Shown piece by piece: positions 60,112 through 64,000 of a stretch of DNA of 64,000 bases. Source of the stretch: JBKPCD01 sp046727175. Lineage in GTDB: Bacteria; Acidobacteriota; Vicinamibacteria; Vicinamibacterales; 2-12-FULL-66-21. The notes under the pieces were generated by a model. The model worked only from the letters and a program-made list of their open reading frames with translations, made no database searches and had not been told where the DNA came from. The stretch is taken from the NCBI GenBank assembly GCA_046727175.1, contig JBKPCD010000037.1, positions 1 to 64,000 on the forward strand. Direction: 5' to 3'. The position numbers and the translations under genes were made by a program. Numbering within the stretch: position 1 is the stretch's first letter; each line of letters opens with the position of its first letter.

Positions 60112-60134
60112 GGACTGCTCATTGAGTCTTCGGG

Positions 60135-60596
60135 ATGCGAATCGGGCTCATCTCCGACACACACGGGCTGCTGCGGCCGGCGGTGCCGACCGCGTTGCGC
60201 GGCGTGCAGGTGATCCTTCATGCGGGGGACGTTGGTGGCGCCCCGATTCTCCGGGAGCTGCGACGGATCGCGCCGGTCCGCGCGGTCCGCGGCAACGTCG
60301 ACGCAGCGGACGACCCCGACCTCGAGCCCGAGATCGAATTGACGGCAGATGGCACGACCATCCATGTCAGCCATGGCCACGAGCTCGGAAGCCCGACGCC
60401 CGCCACGCTGCTGTCAAGATACTCCGCCGACGTGCTGGTGTATGGCCACACGCACAGGGCGCTGATTCAGCGCACCGGCAGCCGGCTCGTCGTCAACCCA
60501 GGAGCCGCGGGGCCGACACGATTCGATATCAAGCCAAGCGTCGCAATCCTATCTATTGAAAAAGGCGACGTACGGGTTGAAATCGTATCGTTGTAG
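60135..60596 (+). CDS. YfcE/MJ0936-family metallophosphoesterase
   Basis: A 153-residue cytoplasmic phosphodiesterase of the calcineurin-like fold. All metal motifs are present: LISDTHG (Asp8, His10), LHAGDVGG, RGNVDAADD, SHGHELG and YGHTHRA, and the C-terminal VVNPGAAGPTRFD. Relatives hydrolyse phosphodiester model substrates; the natural substrate is unknown. The ATG at 60135 gives the normal family length. Confidence 0.92.
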   Translation: MRIGLISDTHGLLRPAVPTALRGVQVILHAGDVGGAPILRELRRIAPVRAVRGNVDAADDPDLEPEIELTADGTTIHVSHGHELGSPTPATLLSRYSADVLVYGHTHRALIQRTGSRLVVNPGAAGPTRFDIKPSVAILSIEKGDVRVEIVSL

Positions 60597-60597
60597 C

Positions 60598-60779
60598 CGG
60601 GGTTCGGGATTCGGGGTTTGTCCGGAATCGAGCGCTTGAGTTCACTCAAGGCCCGGGATCAAACACAGGAGTTCAGAAGGTCAGGAGAAAACGTTCTCAT
60701 GTTTCCTCCTGTCCTCCTCGTCTCCTGTAGACAACGACGGTCGGATTCGCAGATCGCGTGGAGTCCGAATCCCGAAGCC
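60598..60779. repeat. Nested repeat: CGGGRTT heptamer hairpin enclosing an octamer hairpin
   Basis: Outer forward heptamers start at 60598, 60605 and 60612; outer reverse CGAATCC/CGAAGCC start at 60766 and 60773. Inside are a small hairpin CTTGAG-TTCA-CTCAAG (60635-60650) and an octamer array: CAGGAG-type at 60666, 60674 and 60682; CTCCTG-type at 60706, 60714 and 60722. All phases are exact. It separates the phosphodiesterase and response-regulator genes, both of which end here. Confidence 0.85.
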
Positions 60780-60792
60780 AGACACGCGTCAG

Positions 60793-61473
60793 TTACCCAG
60801 CGAACTTGTAGCCCATCCCGTGAATCGTGAGGATGTATTGCGGATGCCGCGGGTTGGGTTCGACCTTCTGTCGCAGCCACGCGACGTGAACGTCGACCGT
60901 GCGCGTCGATGGCATCGCGTTGTAGCCCCACACTTCGTTGAGCAGCTCTTCGCGGCTCAGCGTGGCACCTCGATGCTCGACGAAGTACCGCAGCAGCTGG
61001 AACTCGCGCGCGGAGAGATCGAGTAGAACACCGGCTTTGGTGACCTCGGCGCGGCGGAAGTCGACGCGGATGTCGCCGAACTGGTGCCGCTCGGTGGGAT
61101 GCTGCGCGGACACGGTGCGCCGTAGCTTCGCTTCGATGCGCGCGAGCAGCTCGATCATCTCGAACGGCTTCGTCACGTAGTCGTCGGCGCCAAGCTTGAA
61201 CCCAACGACTTTGTCCACGACCTGGCCGCGCGCGGTCAGCATGATCACGGGTGTATCGATGTTTCGCTTGCGCAGCTCCCGCAGGACGTCGAAGCCCCCC
61301 AACCGCGGCAGCATCACATCGAGCAGCACGAGATCGAACGCCTCGGCGCTCGCGCGTTCCAGCGCGCGCTCACCGTCCAAAGCGGTCTCGACGATGTAGC
61401 CTTCGCGGGTCAGACGATCGGTGAGCGTCAGCACCAGCCCAGGTTCATCTTCGATGAGAAGGAGACGCTTCAC
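60793..61473 (-). CDS. OmpR/PhoB-family response regulator
   Basis: Started at GTG 61473 (226 residues), where the receiver domain begins (VKRLLLIEDEPG). The phospho-acceptor is Asp52 in LVLLDVMLPRLGG; the conserved Thr/Lys are in IMLTARG and YVTKPFE (Lys102). The C-terminal winged helix (about 130-226) has FGDIRVDFRRAEV, LSAREFQLLRYFVEH, LSREELLNEVWGY, TRTVDVHVAWLRQKVE and IHGMGYKFAG. It controls transcription after phosphorylation by the histidine kinase encoded directly upstream. An 11-bp-phased repeat at 63570-63596 is a plausible target. Confidence 0.94.
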   Translation of the reverse strand: MKRLLLIEDEPGLVLTLTDRLTREGYIVETALDGERALERASAEAFDLVLLDVMLPRLGGFDVLRELRKRNIDTPVIMLTARGQVVDKVVGFKLGADDYVTKPFEMIELLARIEAKLRRTVSAQHPTERHQFGDIRVDFRRAEVTKAGVLLDLSAREFQLLRYFVEHRGATLSREELLNEVWGYNAMPSTRTVDVHVAWLRQKVEPNPRHPQYILTIHGMGYKFAG

Positions 61474-61491
61474 GTATGACAGGCAGCCTTC

Positions 61492-61523
61492 GGGCTCAGT
61501 CCAAAGCCCTGAGCCCAGAGCCG
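61492..61523. repeat. Hairpin with three phased heptamers between kinase and regulator genes
   Basis: GGGCTCAG (61492-61499) pairs perfectly with CTGAGCCC (61509-61516). The 3' side is also three heptamers, AAAGCCC, TGAGCCC and AGAGCCG (61503-61523). Placed in the 59-bp gap of the operon, it might alter the ratio of kinase to regulator. Confidence 0.6.
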
Positions 61524-61532
61524 ATCGTGGTC

Positions 61533-63509
61533 TCACGCCGAGCCGCGGGCTTCGGCGCGGCGCAACGCTTCGCGATCGCCAATCGGTTCGTCGCTCGCCG
61601 ACGGCAGAATCACGGTGAACGTGCTGCCGCTCTCCGGCGCGCTCTCGACGGCCACTCTGCCGTGGTGCGCGTCGACGATGCGCTGCACGAGGCTGAGACC
61701 GAGCCCGGCGCCCTGGATCTGGGCAGCGACGACGCTCGTCGCCCGGTAGAACGGCTCGAAAATCCGCGACTGTTCGGCTGGAGCAATCCCGATACCTCGA
61801 TCCGCAATCGAGATGTGCACATCCGTGCCAATCGTCTTCGCGCGCACGCCGATCCATCCGCCGCTCGCGCCGTACTTGATTGCGTTCCCGACGAGATTCT
61901 GAAAGACACGGCGAAGCGATGATTCGTCGCCCATCACGGGAGGGAGATCTTCAGGCAGATCGAACTCGACGCGAATGCCTGCCGCCTCGATCAACGAGCT
62001 CGACGCTGCAACGACATCACGGAGGACAGGCGCGACACCAACCGGGCACAACGTCAACACGCGCTGACCGGAGTGGATCCCGGCCAGCTCCAGGATCTGT
62101 TCCACCATCTCGCTCAGCCGTCGTCCCTCGCCTCGCACCAGCTCTCCGTACTTCCGGATCTGCTGCTCGTCGTCGACGACTCCCTCGGCAAGGTTGTCGG
62201 CAGCGGCGCGAATGACGGCGAGCGGCGTTCGAAGCTCGTGAGACACTGCGGCGACGAACTCCATCTGCTGCTGCGCGAGGCGTTGCGCGCGGCGCGTTGA
62301 GAGCACGAGCAGTCCCACGCTCGCGCCCAGCACGCCGAGCACCGATGAACTGATCAGAAGGTTTCGGCGGCGCGTCGCTGCGACCGCTCCTTCCAGTGAG
62401 CCGGCCGGATGCTTCACGAGCAATCGCAACCGAGGCTGATTGATCAATGGCGGCCGTGGTGTGACCGTCCCCATCTGCGTCTTCTCGGCTGATGACTCAG
62501 TTCCCTGGACGAAAAAGACCGAGGCTCCGTCCTTGTACGGAAGCTGGGTCGTACCTGTCGAGAGCGTGACTCGTCCACCGACCATGCTGTCCGAGGGGGT
62601 GTTTCGTGAAGACGTCGTGGACGACCCGACCCCACCGCGTGCCGGCGGCCGCCTGGCCAGGAGCGTCGTGAACTGACGCACGTCTGCCGCAACGTTTCCA
62701 AACTCCTGGATGCGGATCTGGAACAAGTCGGCTGATACGTCGACCTTCGCGTCCGGCTTCGGCGCGAACTGCGGCGTCGACCGATACCATACGCCACCGT
62801 TCGAAGGACTCACGACGGCGAGGTGATAGTCGACGCCATCGCCGCTTCGGAAGTGCTGCTGCGCAATCGCTGGGAACATCTCGTTGACGAGATAGTCGCG
62901 ATCCAGCAGCAGCACCGTGTACGAGATTCGCGGGATTACCTGCAGCTCGGTTCGCCCGCCGCGCTGATTGAAGATGACGTGCGGGGCCGGAACGACGAGT
63001 GCCGGAACGTTTTCCCAGACCATCGCGAGCATCGATCGAATCCAGACGGCGCGATGGTCCGACGTCACCGTCTGCTGGCCGACGAGTTGCGCCCGCACGT
63101 CGGCGAGTGCGGGCGGCCAATCGGCCGGTTCGATGAAACCCGTGGACGCGTTGAAGCGCTGCAGCCCCGGTTTCTCGCTGGCGTCTATCGCGACGACGTA
63201 GACGTCCTTGATCATTCGCGGATAACGCGCGGTGCTCTGCCAACGGTCGTAACGCGCGGCAAGCCGCGCCGCGATCGACGTCTCCTCCTGCATGGGCTCG
63301 AGCTGAAACAGCAGGTGCGCGCGGGTGAGCTCGCGGTCGAAATCCTGCGCGAAGTCGGAGGCGCGCGCGGTCAGGGTCGCCTTCATGCGATCCCGTTCCG
63401 CGTCGCTAATCGCGCCAAGCCAGCGGTACTGGACCGTGGCCAGCAGTGCAATCAACCCGAGCAGCGCCGCCGGCAAGGCCAACATCGGCGGCCGGAATCG
63501 ACCTCGCAT
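61533..63509 (-). CDS. Membrane sensor histidine kinase
   Basis: A 658-residue kinase, first gene of a two-component operon. First membrane helix near residues 9-28 (MLALPAALLGLIALLATVQY). A long periplasmic sensor region (about 30-370) contains no known sensor motif. The second helix (about 374-396; LLISSSVLGVLGASVGLLVL) is followed by FVAAVSHELRTPLAVIRAAA with the phospho-His at about 424. The ATPase domain has NLVGNAIKYGASGGW (N box), IADRGIGIAPAEQSRIFEPF and GAGLGLSLVQRIVDAHHGR. There is no HAMP domain. The signal is unknown. It phosphorylates the adjacent OmpR-type regulator. Confidence 0.93.
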   Translation of the reverse strand: MRGRFRPPMLALPAALLGLIALLATVQYRWLGAISDAERDRMKATLTARASDFAQDFDRELTRAHLLFQLEPMQEETSIAARLAARYDRWQSTARYPRMIKDVYVVAIDASEKPGLQRFNASTGFIEPADWPPALADVRAQLVGQQTVTSDHRAVWIRSMLAMVWENVPALVVPAPHVIFNQRGGRTELQVIPRISYTVLLLDRDYLVNEMFPAIAQQHFRSGDGVDYHLAVVSPSNGGVWYRSTPQFAPKPDAKVDVSADLFQIRIQEFGNVAADVRQFTTLLARRPPARGGVGSSTTSSRNTPSDSMVGGRVTLSTGTTQLPYKDGASVFFVQGTESSAEKTQMGTVTPRPPLINQPRLRLLVKHPAGSLEGAVAATRRRNLLISSSVLGVLGASVGLLVLSTRRAQRLAQQQMEFVAAVSHELRTPLAVIRAAADNLAEGVVDDEQQIRKYGELVRGEGRRLSEMVEQILELAGIHSGQRVLTLCPVGVAPVLRDVVAASSSLIEAAGIRVEFDLPEDLPPVMGDESSLRRVFQNLVGNAIKYGASGGWIGVRAKTIGTDVHISIADRGIGIAPAEQSRIFEPFYRATSVVAAQIQGAGLGLSLVQRIVDAHHGRVAVESAPESGSTFTVILPSASDEPIGDREALRRAEARGSA

Positions 63510-63569
63510 GAGCCGAGTCTAGCACGCGGCTCCGCGGGGGGACGGCGGCCCCAGCGAGGTTTTACGTGC

Positions 63570-63596
63570 TTAACAAATTCTTAGCGCACCGTTAAC
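63570..63596. promoter_or_regulatory. Candidate response-regulator site: three 5-bp repeats at 11-bp steps
   Basis: TTAAC (63570), TTAGC (63581) and TTAAC (63592) begin exactly 11 bp apart between the divergent kinase gene (63509) and the exported-protein gene (63788). OmpR/PhoB-family proteins bind direct repeats with an 11-bp period, so this may be a site of the adjacent regulator. Confidence 0.55.
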
Positions 63597-63657
63597 GACT
63601 GGCACGCATCGAACAGGGAACATTGTTCGTCTTAGAGTTCGCTGAGCTGACAGAGCT

Positions 63658-63756
63658 CACGGACAAGGCTGATCACCACGGAGCCACGACGAACACGAAG
63701 AAACAGAAACTGTTCTCCGTGTGCCCCGCGGCTCCGCGGTGGACGGTTTGTCCGTG
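63658..63756. repeat. Large imperfect hairpin with CACGGAG-type units
   Basis: The outer arms CACGGACAA (63658-63666) and TTGTCCGTG (63748-63756) are perfectly complementary. Inside, repeated CCACGGAG/AACACGAAG units (63675-63700) face TTCTCCGTGTG and GCTCCGCGGTGG (63713-63742). It lies 31 bp upstream of the last gene's start. Confidence 0.7.
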
Positions 63757-63787
63757 CCGTCTCCTCCGCTATTTCGTCGAGGATCAC

Positions 63788-64000
63788 ATGCCTAATCGCG
63801 ACGTCACCCACGGGATCATCGCACTCGCGCTCACACTGACCGGCGGAATCCTCACTGCACAGGACAAGGCGACCGAGGTACTTGCCGCAGCGCACAAGGC
63901 GCTGGGCGATAAAAAGCTCGACGCGCTGAAAACCCTGAGCGTCGAGGCGACGCTGCAGCGCAATGTCGGCGAGCGACAAATGAGCTCCGATATCGAGTTG
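63788..64000 (+). CDS. Exported protein of unknown function (start only)
   Basis: The ATG at 63788 (gagg upstream) opens a signal peptide (GIIALALTLTGGILTAQ) and a mature start reading KATEVLAAAHKALGDKKLDA, LKTLSVEATLQRNVGERQMS; the frame leaves the window at 64000. The opening VLAAA-KALG--KKL-ALKTLS resembles acidobacterial secreted proteins of the outer-membrane lipoprotein-sorting (LolA-like) kind, but 71 codons are too few to assign. It is divergent from the histidine kinase and lies after the candidate regulator site. Confidence 0.6.
   Translation, partial: MPNRDVTHGIIALALTLTGGILTAQDKATEVLAAAHKALGDKKLDALKTLSVEATLQRNVGERQMSSDIEL

Overview
This 64 kb window (roughly 60-65% G+C by eye) looks like a chromosomal segment of an Acidobacteriota bacterium, most likely Vicinamibacteria-like. 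The grounds are three intact and one broken ADOP-type orphan permease (fused MacB/FtsX permease without ATPase), four PadR regulators (two coupled to a downstream ADOP gene), an ECF sigma factor coupled to a Ser/Thr kinase with a TolB-like beta-propeller, a TonB receptor with a carboxypeptidase-regulatory N-terminus, and a PVC-type haem/HEAT protein. No rRNA, tRNA, CRISPR, phage or intact insertion sequence was seen. The assignment is an inference from gene families.

Layout. 1-5 kb: PadR, ADOP+PadR, and a decayed ADOP copy. 5-7.4 kb: a small exported protein and an MHS-type transporter. 7.7-15.2 kb: a periplasmic redox block, with the PVC-type haem protein convergent to an operon of amidohydrolase, PQQ dehydrogenase, dihaem cytochrome c and LamG protein. 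15.5-27.1 kb: a degraded zone with an ECF sigma factor, a frameshifted exported protein, an alpha/beta hydrolase whose catalytic His appears lost, two ADOP permeases, a SnoaL-like protein and at least six gene remnants. 27.1-35 kb: TonB receptor, vanadium-haloperoxidase-like PAP2 protein, and the sigma factor/kinase pair. 35.1-40.3 kb: a translationally coupled operon of three membrane-fusion proteins and one MacB-like permease, with no ATPase in the window. 40.6-45.5 kb: metH coupled to an ArsR-methyltransferase fusion. 45.7-64 kb: housekeeping genes (M1 aminopeptidase, small hydrolases, PadR, oligoendopeptidase F, cyclophilin, DUF349 protein, two amidohydrolases, phosphodiesterase, two-component system) and the start of an exported protein.

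The most unusual feature is a set of intergenic hairpins or arrays built from strictly phased 7-bp (sometimes 8-bp) units. The unit differs from locus to locus (CGGGATT, AAGTGCC, TGAATTG, AAATGGA, GGAAAAG, ATTGTAG, nnCAGGAG), but the design recurs: a phased forward array, a spacer, and often a phased reverse-complement array. One copy lies in frame inside metH, and one pair is nested. They resemble the heptameric STRR sequences of cyanobacteria in form only; whether the acidobacterial set is described is not known to me. A second theme is repeated small duplications: a 3' macB fragment, a hydrolase fragment, an amidohydrolase N-terminus, and the 3' end of an iron-permease-like gene.

All function calls rest on motifs and family resemblance read by eye; no database search was run.
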